Notes: generated by a model not told the origin, from the letters alone. A stretch of 64,000 nt of DNA from Globodera rostochiensis (GCA_018350325.1 JAEVLN010000002.1:4695456-4759455); one strand, 5' to 3'. Positions 10,364 through 19,929 are shown, numbered from the stretch's first letter. Translations and numbers: made by a program.

Positions 10364-10510
10364 CTATAAGACGTGTTTAGAATGCATTTGAATGTGAAAT
10401 TTTAAAGGTTGCGACGGAACAGTGAAGGCAAATTTATTCTTATTTTTGCTTATACCCCCAGCTTTAGAAGCACCCTTTAACATCAGCTTACGGATTTTGT
10501 TTTGATTTAA
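10364..10510 (-). CDS. Candidate terminal minus exon, basic protein
   Basis: Open minus frame of about 45 codons ending at TAG (10364-10366), containing KIRKLMLKGASKAGGISKNK and FAFTVPSQPLKFHIQ. It lies on the A-rich strand, spans a GC-richer core and AT-rich flanks without a stop, and has a TAAG acceptor-like site before CTGATG. I recognise no family. Confidence 0.35.
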   Translation of the reverse strand, partial: LNQNKIRKLMLKGASKAGGISKNKNKFAFTVPSQPLKFHIQMHSKHVL

Positions 10511-10897
10511 TTGATTTTTAATATATAAAACTGTTTAAAACTAAAATGGATATTATAAGCTAGAGTAACAATTTGTGGGTTCTTGTCTTTATTTTAAAAC
10601 GCAATGAGATGTTGTGCACATGAGTGTAAATAAATATTATATATCCATGTATTGTTAGAGATTTTTAATATGTTTATTAGTAGAATCATTATTTTAAGCT
10701 AAAATATACAGTTTTTGTTTATTTTTATTCGTTTAATGGAGGTGTCTAATAAAAACAAACTGTGATAACTTTGTTGTAGTAAAAGTGGTCACTTTTTAAC
10801 TCTCTTGAATCTTAAAGAATAAATTTTATAATGTGCTAGTACTAATTTTTATATTTTTACCACAAACTTTAATAAAATTTATATTTATTATTAACAA

Positions 10898-11092
10898 TTG
10901 AAAGTAAAATATAAAATATCTTACTTTTCAATTGATGATAATATAAGCATTGATCCTGATAAGCCCCAGCTATCAAGAAAACGAGACAATTTAAGTAAAT
11001 CAAAGGATGGACACATTCTCGACTCGGTGGCCACGGTAGTAGAAACATTTGCAGAGATTTACTACGACACCAAAACTAAAGCGCACCAATAA
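10898..11092 (+). pseudogene. Broken plus ORF, possibly transposon-derived
   Basis: A 64-codon plus frame with RKRDNLSKSKDGHILDSVAT and VVETFAEIYYDTKTKAHQ, then TAA. The coding look continues in other frames to about 11215 (MKIIGMDRAAKLGVEHHRLS), as expected after frameshifts. The local sequence switches to A-rich on plus, unlike its surroundings. The late helical, charged segment resembles the C-terminal part of Myb/SANT-type second proteins of PIF/Harbinger elements, but that is only inference. An inverted-repeat element lies just downstream. Confidence 0.35.
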
Positions 11093-11297
11093 AAAACAAG
11101 AAGAGAATGATGACAAATGAAGCCTCATGCAGCGACAGATGAAAATTATTGGGATGGACAGAGCGGCAAAGCTTGGTGTTGAACACCACCGGCTCTCACC
11201 AATTATTGGGTACTGCAGTTCGATTTAAAAATCCATTGTTTATTTAAATAGTTGATTTAAAAAATACAATTTTTCTGACCGCGTGACTTCACCCCCT

Positions 11298-11531
11298 GGG
11301 GCCTGTTTCAATTGTCACTTTTACTTTTAACTTTTTAAAAGTTTTCAAAGTTAAAGTTAAAAGTTAAAATAAGAAAAAAATCGTTTCAATTGTTGCTTTT
11401 AAAAAGTTAAAGGTAAGATGCAAAATCTTCAAAGTTAGGAGTTCAAAGTTAAAAGTAACTACTGCGTTTCAATTCTTTTTTTTTTACTTTGAAAGTTTCA
11501 ATGGTAACTTTTAATCAATTGAAACACAAGT
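11298..11531. mobile_element. TTTCAATTG inverted-repeat element (MITE-like)
   Basis: Left end GGGCCTGTTTCAATTG and right end CAATTGAAACACAAG are inverted. TTTCAATTG or its complement occurs four times, and the interior is a nest of GTTAAAAGTTAAA-type words able to fold back. The GGGCCTGTTT end resembles PIF/Harbinger-type MITEs. I do not see an unambiguous TTA/TAA target duplication. Confidence 0.6.
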
Positions 11532-11618
11532 TTACCCAAATTTACAGATTTTTTTAAGAGTAGTGTGGATAAATAATTTTTCCGATTTGACGATTATCTC
11601 ATTTTAAATATAAAATTA

Positions 11619-11876
11619 TTATCGTAAATTATTTAAAGAAAACGTTTGTTTCAAAAGCCAAGAATTTGCTTGAAAATTCGCATTTAATAATTCCATGCCC
11701 CCTGTGGCGACGCTCTTGCGGATTTTGCGAGACATCCGGCTCATTTTCTTGAGCCAATACGTCGTCCTCAATATCAATTGGCATCGGCTGTTAAGCGCCG
11801 CATTCATGACGCTTTGTTCTTCCTCATTTGTTTGCAAAATAAAATTGTGGAGATTGTTGATAGGTTTTGATTCCAT
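11619..11876 (-). pseudogene. Minus ORF with apparent frameshift
   Basis: An ATG-initiated minus frame (MESKPINNLHNFILQTNEEE) runs to about ALN. From there a different frame is the more protein-like one, beginning PMPIDIEDDVLAQENEPDVS and continuing HGIIKCEFSSKFLAF. A TTAACAG acceptor-like site sits exactly at the switch, so the change could be a short intron or a frameshift. The first frame alone stays open for 85 codons. Its position beside the 11.3-kb element and the broken ORF at 10.9 kb is compatible with one decayed transposon. Confidence 0.3.
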
Positions 11877-11909
11877 GATGCATCTGTTAATTTACATATT
11901 TTGTTGAGT

Positions 11910-12465
11910 GTAAACTTTGCTATTTCAAATAAATAGATTAATTTTTAGCATTTAAATTTATGACACGGTTCAATAACTTTTAATAATATTGCAGCGTATT
12001 CATTCATTTCTCTAAACTGTAATATTTTATATTATTAAAGGAGTAAATTTTCGATTATATTGTTATCACTTGTCGCAATTGTTAATAATGGAAAATATCT
12101 AGCCTATAAAATAATTTTAAGGTTGCTTTATTTTATAGTTTAAAAGTTTTGGAATTTATTAACATGTTTGGGCAAGTTTTCAACAGCATTTATTGATTAC
12201 AGGCAACATATTTTAATTTATTTCTTATGACAATAATTTGAGGCTACTGCCCTGAGTTATGGGTTATCATCAAAGTATTTTAATGGTTATTTTTTATTCT
12301 TTTAAATTGTGGAGAATGATTATTTAGTTTTAGCAAATAATCGATTTATTTCATTTTACTATTAAACAAATATTGAATGATTTATTTATTCCGTGTGCAA
12401 TATTATTCATTTATAAAGTTATTTTTACTTTAATATTTTATTGGCTTCCACTAAATATTTTGTTT
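11910..12465. other. AT-rich, no feature seen
   Basis: T-biased on plus, with no long minus frame and no repeat noticed. Confidence 0.5.
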
Positions 12466-12470
12466 AATAC

Positions 12471-12597
12471 GTTGCTTGAACGCCTCTTTTTTGTCCAAGT
12501 TTGCAGTCACCCAAGCAGCAATCAGATCGTTTACCAGATCTATTATGTACTCGGTTCGTCCCATTTGCTTGAAGATGTTTAGTGACTTCGTTTCTTC
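12471..12597 (-). CDS. Candidate 127-bp minus exon
   Basis: Acceptor TTGTGAG at about 12598 and donor CAAC|GTATTA at 12470 enclose 42 codons reading ETKSLNIFKQMGRTEYIIDL, VNDLIAAWVTANL and DKKEAFKQ, a plausible helical, acidic-basic segment. The plus strand also has an 88-codon frame across this island, but the plus sequence is pyrimidine-rich, as expected for the template of a coding strand. It sits downstream, on minus, of the ankyrin-like and chromodomain-like pieces at 12.9-13.5 kb and could belong to the same gene. Confidence 0.35.
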
Positions 12598-12701
12598 CTC
12601 ACAATGTCTTTACTGTTATGACCTTTTTTACAAGAGTTGTATACCTTTTGAGAAAGTTTTAACTAAATTTGATTTTTTTAATATTTTAAAATTTTTAAAA
12701 A

Positions 12702-13256
12702 GTGAGATGGTTCAAGCAGTTGTCACCACTCTTAAATCTTGACAATAAAAAATAAAAAGGTTATACAAATAAGTTTTTTTTTTAAATTCATAAATGAGTT
12801 TTAAATTTATTACTGAATCACATATTTATTTTTATTTTTAATTTTTAAAACATTTATATGTTTTATAATTTTTTTTCATTAATAATATATTTTAAAATTA
12901 AAAACGCGTACACGTATTGCATTTATTATTTTTGGATTTTATTAAATTATAATGGGTTTTTATTTGCGCGGCTTTTAATTTCAACAGTGGCCCCCTCTTC
13001 CATCAAACCTTTTGGTGAGATGGTTTAAGCAGTTGCGCCACTCTTAAATTTTGACAAAAAAAAAAAATTTATATGAATAACTTTTTTTGAAAAACTCATA
13101 TATGAATTTTAAATCAGAATCACTTTTTTATTATATATTTTAAAATTAAAAACTCTTACACATTTTGTATTATTATTTTGTCATTTTGTTAAATTTAATG
13201 GTCTTTTATTTGCGCGGCCTTTACTTTCAACAGTGGCCCCCTCTTCGATCAATGCT
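12702..13256 (+). repeat. Tandem duplication with ankyrin-like minus coding
   Basis: Two units, 12702-13014 and 13015-13256, share GAGATGGTT(C/T)AAGCAGTTG, CACTCTTAAAT, TATTTGCGCGGC and AACAGTGGCCCCCTCTTC. On minus, the unit ends read LMEEGATVEIKSRANK and LIEEGATVESKGRANK, resembling the second helix and loop of an ankyrin repeat. In the second unit GAAA|GTAAAG would be a donor right after TVE. In the first unit that donor is lost. A plus reading with TTTCAACAG and GTGAGA splice sites is also possible, so the coding part is tentative while the duplication is certain. Confidence 0.8.
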
Positions 13257-13372
13257 TTTTTTATTTTTTTAAATAAAAATCGAAGGTTTATTATTTTTTT
13301 GATTTAATTTAGTTCGATCGGTATATCGCCGCTCAGCTAACTAATATTTTTGATCGTGCCGATTGAACTTAC

Positions 13373-13463
13373 GCTTCCATTCGAGGTAGTACAGTCGTTT
13401 CCCGTTGTGTGACGAGGACGCCAAAACTCTCGCCGCTTCAAAAGTGTCGGGGGCAATCCAGGG
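13373..13463 (-). CDS. Chromodomain-like minus exon fragment
   Basis: Minus frame open from 13463 to a near-consensus donor GAAGC|GTAAGT at 13372. It reads PDTFEAARVLASSSHNGKRL then YYLEWKR. The order acidic start, E-A-A-R-V-L, then N-G-K-x-L-Y-Y-L-x-W-K matches the first strands of chromodomains, where YYLVKWKG is usual. Here one residue is missing between L and W. A second minus frame (MGKTPAHILHDPGLPP) is also open across the island. If right, a chromodomain followed by ankyrin-like repeats recalls MPP8-type heterochromatin readers. Confidence 0.28.
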
Positions 13464-13499
13464 TCATGGAGGATGTGTGCAGGTGTCTTCCCCATTTGA

Positions 13500-14058
13500 A
13501 TGAAATTATTTTTTAGAGAATACAGTATAACACTGATATTTTACAAATCCAAACCAAAATATCTGTTAACCAACAATTTATTTAAGTTTCACATTCTTAA
13601 AACTGGTTTAGATTACAAAAAACTATTTTAGTTTTAAAAATACAATTTTTTGTTTACATTTTTATATACTTTATAATTAATTATTGAAAGATTTGTTAAT
13701 CATTTTTGTGTAAACAATTATCAAATGCTTAATGTTCTTGTGCAGCCATCCATTGTGAAGATGACAATGCGAAATTTTTCCAATGTTTTTTCTAATTTGT
13801 CATTCTTGCGCTTTAATACCAAAATATATTATAATTGGTGTTTTCGCGTACCTTTAAAAATCTTTTGAGACCAAAAAGTTTTCTATTATGAATATTTTTT
13901 GAAATAGTGTTTAACATTTATTTTGTGTAATTTCTTCTGTTTCTGTTTTTAATGATTATTTAAAGATTTTTTGGCGCTGTGTGAGGTAGAGTCTATGCCT
14001 CTCAACCCCCAAAATTTATTTATTTTAATAAGAAGGAATTGACATATCTAATTATTAC
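13500..14058. other. AT-rich with two small islets
   Basis: Islets at about 13740-13775 (minus FRIVIFTMDGCTRT) and 13975-14010 (minus GVERHRLYLTQRQK) are open but too short to call. Otherwise intron-like. Confidence 0.35.
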
Positions 14059-14104
14059 AGCTTTAACGAGGAAGTACAGCTGTTCGCTGCTTGTCGTCGT
14101 AATC
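14059..14104 (-). CDS. 46-bp minus microexon, paralogue of 21.8-kb exon
   Basis: Acceptor GACAAAG at 14105 and donor GCT|GTAATA at 14058 bound 46 bp reading ITTTSSEQLYFLVKA. The minus frame at 21787-21981 contains IQTTSSEQLYLIAKAEEF, so nine consecutive residues match with conservative changes beyond. Two independent islets sharing a frame argue that both are, or were, protein coding. Confidence 0.35.
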
Positions 14105-14926
14105 CTTTGTCATTTTTGCGCTTGTCTTCTTGTAACACATGCTAATTGTTTTTTAAGATTTTAATTTTATTTAATTAAATTAATTCTTAAAAGAAAAATT
14201 ATTATTATTATTATTCGACTCGGTATGCCAAAAGGAATAAATGAACTTTCTTAGTTCATCAAATATCGATATATTAAAGCCATTATATGCTTTTTTGTTT
14301 TTTTATTTAAAATTAGTTTACTTTGCGTAAAAGTAGTATTAGAATTTACATGAAGATTATATTAAATATGATTGCATGTTGAAACAATGAAATTCTAAAG
14401 ATTGTTTGTACACGTTTAAACTTTTATGATTAATTAACTTATTTTAAAATCCAAACATTTTTTAATTTTAAGCTAACTAAAAAATAAAAATACAAATAAA
14501 TAATTCGAAGAAATTGCAATATGGTTTACTTTACGAAGTTGCACTTGAATTGTCGGCATCAAAAATAAAAATATTTTTGTTGTCGCTGAAAAAGTGCATC
14601 TATTATGTAATTAACAGTTATTAAATGAATTCAGTACTTTTTTTCAGCAAAGTTTTTAATTTTTTGAAATATTGTTCCGGAAACATAGTTCGCTAATAAT
14701 TTTTCGAATCACTAAACTTCTTGGTCAATAGCAAATTTTCAATGATTTTTATGCCAAGCAGTTATCAATGTTGTTATTTTTAGTGCACGTATATTGATAA
14801 TTAATTATTTTACATTTTTAATAAAAAAAAACCGTGAGTTGACGACACACTATAATAATAGCGTAACTGATTTGCGTTGACATGCTCATTTGAATTGAAG
14901 ATATATTTGATTGTCATATTCATATA

Positions 14927-15323
14927 GAACGACCATCTCGTCTCCATCGATTCGTCCCCACCGATTCGTTCACCTACGATTCGTTCCCCTCGCAAAAAAT
15001 AAAAAAATTTCCAAAGTCTATAAAAAAGGTTTATAGGGGGTATACGGGGGCATAGAATCCGAATCACCTTCATTTCGACCAATTTCGAACCCCGGATCCA
15101 AACTCGAACAATTTTTCAAAAAAAAATTTTGTTCGAAACTTCGGGTCCGGGGTTCGACATACGTAAAAACTGAGCTCGGGTACGTGTTCTAGCACCAGTT
15201 TTATACGATTTTTTGAGGTCTAAAGGCATTTTTGTGGAGGGGAACGAATCGTTACAAACGAATCGTAGGTGGGGAACGAATCGAAGGTGAACGAATCGGT
15301 GGGGAACGAATCGATATTTTACC
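14927..15323. mobile_element. Second foldback-type element, CGATTCGTTCCCC arms
   Basis: Inverted arms at about 14947-14990 and 15234-15315 share ATCGATTCGTCCCCACCG and tandem CGATTCGTTCCCC or CGATTCGTTCACC words. A possible 9-bp duplication ATTCATATA lies at 14918-14926 and 15324-15332, but the outermost 15-20 bp of the two ends do not match, so the limits are provisional. The centre contains GGATCCAAACTCGAACAATT and its inverted partner, also seen near 16.8 kb and 27.5 kb. Confidence 0.7.
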
Positions 15324-15557
15324 ATTCATATAATAGGAATTATGATTTATATATTTAAATATACTTCAAATTTATGAAGAGATTTTATTTGAATCAGCGT
15401 TGGTTTACAGAACTTGATTGTCATTTGTTCCGTGTTAATAAAAGACACATTTTTAGTAATTAATTTATTTATTTATTGAATTAAACTTTTAATTTTAAAT
15501 ATTTATATGAACTTTAAATAAATAAATTACAACTTTACTTTCCCATTTTATATTATG

Positions 15558-15755
15558 TTATTTTATTTGATAATAATATAAACCGCCAGATTTTGGTGAA
15601 CAAAATCGCTCTTCGAGTGTAAAAACTGCCGACGTTTTGCTTAAGCACTGAAAGCTCAGCAACATCGCGTTCGGTAGAGCGGATTTAGTAATTGGTTGGC
15701 CTGACTTCAGAGCAAGAATTTTTAAAGGTCTTGTTTTCTTCAATTTGGGGATCAA
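15558..15755 (-). CDS. Candidate minus exon or 65-codon ORF
   Basis: Minus ATG frame of 65 codons (LKSGQPITKSALPNAMLLSF, then TSAVFTLEERFCSPKSGG). A second minus frame gives VLKQNVGSFYTRRAILFTKI behind a CTTTCAG acceptor, ending at donor GCG|GTTTAT. Either could be the true reading. The island is on the expected A-rich strand. No family recognised. Confidence 0.35.
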   Translation of the reverse strand: MIPKLKKTRPLKILALKSGQPITKSALPNAMLLSFQCLSKTSAVFTLEERFCSPKSGGLYYYQIK

Positions 15756-15989
15756 AGAATATTGGTTTATTAATTTTAGTAAAATTTAATTTATTTATTT
15801 ATGGATTTTGGCGTTATCTTTTGCATGATAAATATTGGCAAAAAGTTTTTTTTGTAATGTTTATTTTTTATTTTTTAATCAAGTTCATGCTTCACAAACT
15901 TTATTAACTAAAGGTTTTTGATTGTCATATTCTATATTGTTTAAAAAATCTCTTTTAAAATAAATAACTTCTAATCTTGGTTTTAATAA

Positions 15990-16220
15990 TTAATTTATAT
16001 TATTTTTTTTGCTAACACTCAACCGCGCTACAGTGCTTGTTAATGTGATCCTTCGTTGATGTCTATGCCAGACCAACACAAATTCACTATGCCTTCGGGT
16101 TTTAAGGACTCCAGGCACCATTAGATAACTGCGTCGTTTTTCAATAATATTCAGAAGCATTAAATCAACGTTGTTAAAAACGGTTTGCTGATTCGTGTAT
16201 TGATTATTTATTAATAGTAT
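15990..16220 (-). CDS. 76-codon minus ORF, function unknown
   Basis: I checked this frame codon by codon: no stop from 16220 to TAA at 15990-15992, on the stop-dense strand. An internal ATG gives a 55-codon protein starting MLLNIIEKRRSYLMVPGVLK, followed by TRRHSEFVLVWHRHQRRITL. A possible donor ACT|GTAGCG lies inside. The protein is strongly basic. I do not recognise a domain. It may be an exon of a longer minus gene or a small gene. Confidence 0.45.
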   Translation of the reverse strand: MLLINNQYTNQQTVFNNVDLMLLNIIEKRRSYLMVPGVLKTRRHSEFVLVWHRHQRRITLTSTVARLSVSKKNNIN

Positions 16221-16535
16221 TTATTACTTAGTTTTGAAAATAACGACCTTGAAAGTGCATTCACGTAACCTTAACTTCAGAAGAATTTACCAAATTCTAT
16301 GAAATCTAATAGATATGATAATAACTACTACGCTTTATTAACACCTCTCGTTTCAATTGACAAGTTATATGTAAGATTGTTTATTGTTAAAAAAAATTCA
16401 ATTTTAAATAAATTGTTTTTGTTAAACGTGATATATATAAGAGTTCTTTTTTGTACCTATTTTATATCTTCTATATTTATTAATTTAAGTTATTCATACT
16501 TTCAAATTTTTTAACCATTAAAAATTAGATCATTT

Positions 16536-16661
16536 TCATATATATACTAAATTAATATTTAAAATCCGTGTCATAATTTTAAATCGTCTTGTTCCACCGG
16601 CGTTTAATTGATCTGCCTCTTGTTGTTTCCAGGTTCTTTTAAAATGATTCCTCAAGGTGTG
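16536..16661 (-). CDS. Candidate minus exon, 41 codons
   Basis: Frame open from 16661 to TGA (16536-16538), with LRNHFKRTWKQQEADQLNAG then GTRRFKIMTRIL. Charged and Gln-rich, with the GC-richer part at its start. It lies about 300 bp upstream, on minus, of the 15990-16220 ORF and could be in the same transcription unit. Confidence 0.32.
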   Translation of the reverse strand, partial: HTLRNHFKRTWKQQEADQLNAGGTRRFKIMTRILNINLVYI

Positions 16662-16664
16662 TTA

Positions 16665-16985
16665 TTATGTTAATGCTTTTAAAGATCTTTTTTGGTCCAA
16701 AAGGTTTGGGATTGTTGGGGAAGCGGTACTTTTGGGTTTTGTGTCAACAAAAAAATGTTTTCAAGGCAGAAAGGTGGCCCCAAAAGTTTTCGGATGCGAA
16801 GAATCCGAATATGACCTCCGTTTTAACCGATTGCAAACCCCTGACCCGAATTCGAACAAAATGTTGAAAGTTCAATTTACATTTTCACAACACCGTGTTA
16901 CGTCGCTTAGCCTAACGCCATTCTTCCGATGTTTTGCGGTGTACCCCGGTATGGGGGTCTCCTTAGCACGCTCGACATAAGGCTC
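16665..16985. repeat. GC-richer dispersed-repeat-like segment
   Basis: About 320 bp of higher GC with a 107-codon plus frame that I treat as fortuitous. It contains GAATCCGAATATGACC and CCGAATTCGAACAAAATG, closely resembling parts of the 14.9-kb and 27.5-kb elements, so it is probably another copy of that repeat family. No terminal repeats or target duplication found. Confidence 0.5.
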
Positions 16986-17197
16986 TTTTTATTTTTTTCG
17001 CAAAAGTATGCTTTTTATTTGCATTGCATTAACAAATTAACATATTAAAAATTTGATTATCAGATAGTATAAATGTTGCATCTGTTTAAATATATAATAT
17101 ATTCAATTAATAGTGAGGCTTCTTTCTCAAAAGATAATTAATATTAAATAGTTTTATAAAAATTCAAAATTTAGGACCTTAATTATTAAATATTGGG

Positions 17198-17676
17198 GTG
17201 TTCGGAAAGTTCTTGCCCTCTTAGTGATGGCTGTCAATTTGAATTTTTTATGCGTTTCCCCGCGGCGGTCAAAAATCAATTTTAGGCCGATGGGAAAGAG
17301 CAATGTTCATTGCATAGGAAAATGTACGCTTTCCTATTTTATGGCCTAAAATTGCTTTTTAGGAAATTAAAAAATGGATCCTCCCAAATCCCAAATTCGG
17401 GCCCTATTACTCTATGAGTTTCAATTGGGGCACGGGCCGACAGAAGCAACCCGGAATGTGTGTCAGGCCTTAGGCGAGAGTGCCGTTACCCTTTCGACAA
17501 CAAATCGGTGGTTCGCAAAATTTCGGCAGGGTGATCTGGGGACCAGTGATCAGCCAAGATCAAGGAGGCCGTTGCCCGCTTTTGAGGGCTCCTATTTCGG
17601 GGGCTTTGAGACTGATCAAGCCGAGTTTATGCTTTTTGGAAGCTTAAACATTGCTTATCAAGTCAGCAAAAATTAA
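17198..17676 (+). mobile_element. 5' part of a mariner-like transposon
   Basis: Begins next to a TA with TTGGGGTGTTCGGAAAGTTC, a typical mariner-type terminal sequence, followed by an untranslated leader and the start of a transposase ORF at 17374. No matching right terminal repeat occurs downstream, and the ORF stops after about 100 codons. Only the 5' end is present, probably left by internal deletion or abortive gap repair. Confidence 0.8.
17374..17676 (+). pseudogene. Truncated mariner transposase (N-terminal HTH)
   Basis: ATG at 17374 in good context (AAAAAATGGATCC). Residues 5-55 read SQIRALLLYEFQLGHGPTEA, then NVCQALGESAVTLSTTNRWF, matching the HTH_48 DNA-binding domain of mariner/SETMAR transposases, followed by the usual AKFRQGD and a DQPRSRRP linker. 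Full transposases are about 340-360 residues. This one ends at TAA (17674-17676) after 100, with unrelated sequence from about residue 70. The DDE catalytic domain is absent, so it cannot transpose itself. Recognition is by motif, not alignment. Confidence 0.88.
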
Positions 17677-17835
17677 AGATTTTTCGTTCAGCAAAAAATT
17701 TTCTACGATTTTTTGAATCTTATTGCTAAAAATTGTACCTAAAATTGGCCTTTTTTGCCCCAAAATTTCTGCTGGAGCAAACTTTGGAGTTTCATAAAAA
17801 TTTAGACCCTTAACATAAATCCACGTGTCTTGCAC
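17644..17835 (-). CDS. Weak minus ORF of 63 codons
   Basis: Minus frame reading TWIYVKGLNFYETPKFAPAE then ILGQKRPILGTIF, with a donor-like TTAG|GTACAA inside. It overlaps the end of the mariner fragment, so it may derive from the element or from its insertion site. Confidence 0.2.
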   Translation of the reverse strand: MQDTWIYVKGLNFYETPKFAPAEILGQKRPILGTIFSNKIQKIVENFLLNEKSLIFADLISNV

Positions 17836-18109
17836 ATATAATCAAATAATTAACTCACGATAAAATAAAAATTTATATATAGGCTAAACCAATAAAGAAT
17901 ATAAATAATCAAATTATTGGTCCAATAATAATTTAATCATAAAAACTTTTATTTAATTACTGAAAATTAAAAGAATTTTTCAAAACAAGTTTTTTCTGGC
18001 GTACTACTCGGACTTTATACTCGTCATCGGATCATTAATAAAGTTATTTAATATATATTTATATTTTATGCCAATTTTCTCTTTACTTATTTTAATTATG
18101 ATGTATTTG

Positions 18110-18274
18110 TTAATGTCGGTTATTTTGAAAGATAAAGCAATAGATGAAATTGTTCAGCGTTCCCATTTCCAGCTCAATGGAGTGCGCAAAATTCGGAGCA
18201 TCGCGTCTCAAATCTCTCTGTAACAATCCACAAATACACGTATTTTTTTCTTTATTCCAGAGCTTTTTTGCTTT
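18110..18274 (-). CDS. 54-codon minus exon, function unknown
   Basis: Checked codon by codon: open from 18274 to TAA (18110-18112). A strong acceptor GATTGTTACAG precedes the core RDLRRDAPNFAHSIELEMGT followed by LNNFIYCFIF. The core is GC-richer than its flanks. The plus strand has a shorter competing frame. It lies in the expected orientation for this block. Confidence 0.4.
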   Translation of the reverse strand, partial: KAKKLWNKEKNTCICGLLQRDLRRDAPNFAHSIELEMGTLNNFIYCFIFQNNRH

Positions 18275-18761
18275 TTATTTAATTACAGTTGGGATAAAAT
18301 TTTGTAAGCAATATTTGTTAATTTAAGAAGTTTGCTGAAATTATTTGGTTTTTGAAAATAGAATCAATTCGTAGCTTGCTTTAATAAGTTTTGAAATTTT
18401 TAATAGCTTTGTTTATAAAAAATGAATATTTGATTTATTTGTAGTTGAAAAAAATAAAAAATAAATTAAGTTTTAATAAATATTTTTATAATGGTTAACT
18501 AAATAATGATTCCACTTCGAATGAATATTATAATCTAGAAGTTCGTATTTTTAAACGTTGATTTTAAATAATTGTTAATTTTTAATTGATATAAAATATA
18601 ATACGCTAGTTCTTGAAATAGTTAAATTTTTTAGCATTTGCATCTCAATATTTTTCATTTGTACATATGTGCATGTGCTCTTGAAGTTTGTATATTTTTG
18701 AATATTAGTTGTTATTAAACTTTTCAGCGTTCCCATAAAAACTTAATCTTATTTGGACAAG

Positions 18762-18953
18762 TTATTTTGATATAAAGTATTCGCTGAAGCTTTTAAATGC
18801 CATTGGTTGTTTTTTGCCGTTAGTAAACTCACGTAATAACCTCAATTTTCGTAGTTTCACCAACAGCTTGTTATTACTTTATTTTTAAACATTTTTGGCA
18901 ATGGAAATTTCGTCAAATTTTTTTCCTTCATTTGCACTGGCAGCTGTGCTTTT
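18762..18953 (-). CDS. Two-exon minus gene end with a 50-bp intron
   Basis: Exon 18878-18953 follows acceptor CCCACGCAG and reads KAQLPVQMKEKNLTKFPLPK then MFKNK, ending at donor AAA|GTAATA. After a 50-bp intron ending GTGAG, exon 18762-18827 continues in phase 0 as FTNGKKQPMAFKSFSEYFIS then K and TAA. This is one of the few places where two adjacent islets join in phase. The plus strand over 18901-19011 has a 36-codon ATG frame that resembles a signal peptide, which I consider less likely. Family unknown. Confidence 0.4.
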
Positions 18954-19404
18954 CTGCGTGGGCGATCATCAGGAGGAGACAGCGAGCATACCTATAATTT
19001 ATTGCAGTTGAGAATTTTAAATTACGTAAAAATGGTCGTTTTTATGATCAGTTAAATTTTAACATAATTGATTAATGCGCTGATTTCTCATTAATAATGT
19101 GATTTTGATTACTTTTTTTAGTTTTGCATGATGAGCTCTTTTTTCGTTTGCCGTGATTTTTGAATTACATTTTTATATTTAAGAATCTTATTGAGTCTAT
19201 ACCGCGAAAAATTTTGGTTTTAACCCAAAAATATGAAATATGATTAGGTTCAAAATTTCAAAATCCAAATCCCAATAATTATTATGCATTATTATTTATT
19301 TTAAAAAAAACTAAAAAATTTCTAATTTTCTTCACAAGGGCAATTATTTTTTTATAATGAAATTTAGATTTAAAGTTTTAATATATTTTATTTTATTCTT
19401 TTTC

Positions 19405-19545
19405 TTATAATTGGATTTTATTTTTTGCATCTATTTTATAAACTTCCTCTATATGAGGACCCTTTTGGGTTTTTGAAATTGCATCACTCAGGATACTTGG
19501 CTTGTCAATAAAAAATTCCCGATTATAATGTAGTCTGCAAACAAG
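19405..19545 (-). CDS. Candidate minus exon, 46 codons
   Basis: A strong acceptor TTGTTTGCAG at about 19537 introduces LHYNREFFIDKPSILSDAIS then KTQKGPHIEEVYKIDAKNKI, ending at TAA (19405-19407), with GAA|GTTTAT as a possible earlier donor. An overlapping minus frame (19488-19673, NPLDQQNFRIFDLFADYIII) is also open for 61 codons. The two may be consecutive exons, or one may be spurious. Confidence 0.35.
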   Translation of the reverse strand, partial: LVCRLHYNREFFIDKPSILSDAISKTQKGPHIEEVYKIDAKNKIQL

Positions 19546-19857
19546 TCAAAAATACGAAAATTCTGCTGGTCCAGCGGGTTGACGCTGAGATCCGCACTGC
19601 AAGATGCTCCATCAAAAAAGCAAATATTATTTCTAAAATATCGAGTTTGTTTAAGACATTTTGTTAGTGCCACAAATTATTTTTACTTCTCAAAATCGCA
19701 GAATAAATTATTCTTTTATCAAATTGATTGTTTGTAAAATAAATTATTTATAAAGTTTTTTGACGTAATTGATTATTTAACAAATAATTATTGCCAATTA
19801 TTAATTATGTTTAATATTTTTTTCTTTTGTGTAAAATATGAGATACAGCCCGGGGGA

Positions 19858-19929
19858 GGGGGGGGGGGGTCATCCGTAGAGCCGAACTATCGCCTTATCC
19901 AGCTTCTCCGGTTGCCCTGGGTCAATGCT
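19858..19929 (-). CDS. Small terminal minus exon beside a G run
   Basis: Acceptor TTATAAG at 19930 starts SIDPGQPEKLDKAIVRLYG followed by TGA (19870-19872), exactly 20 codons in phase 0. The stop abuts a run of 12 G on plus (19858-19869). The short length limits confidence. Confidence 0.25.

Noticed and set aside
12476..12742. 88-codon plus ORF
   Set aside because: Opposite strand of a better minus exon. The tail is Phe/Lys-rich filler from AT-rich DNA.
16657..16980. 107-codon plus ORF as a gene
   Set aside because: It overlaps sequence shared with the foldback repeat family, and the frame is open on account of higher GC. Residue order looks arbitrary.
18901..19011. 36-codon plus ATG ORF resembling a secreted peptide
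   Set aside because: The minus strand here has an exon with acceptor, donor and an in-phase partner 50 bp away, which is stronger evidence.
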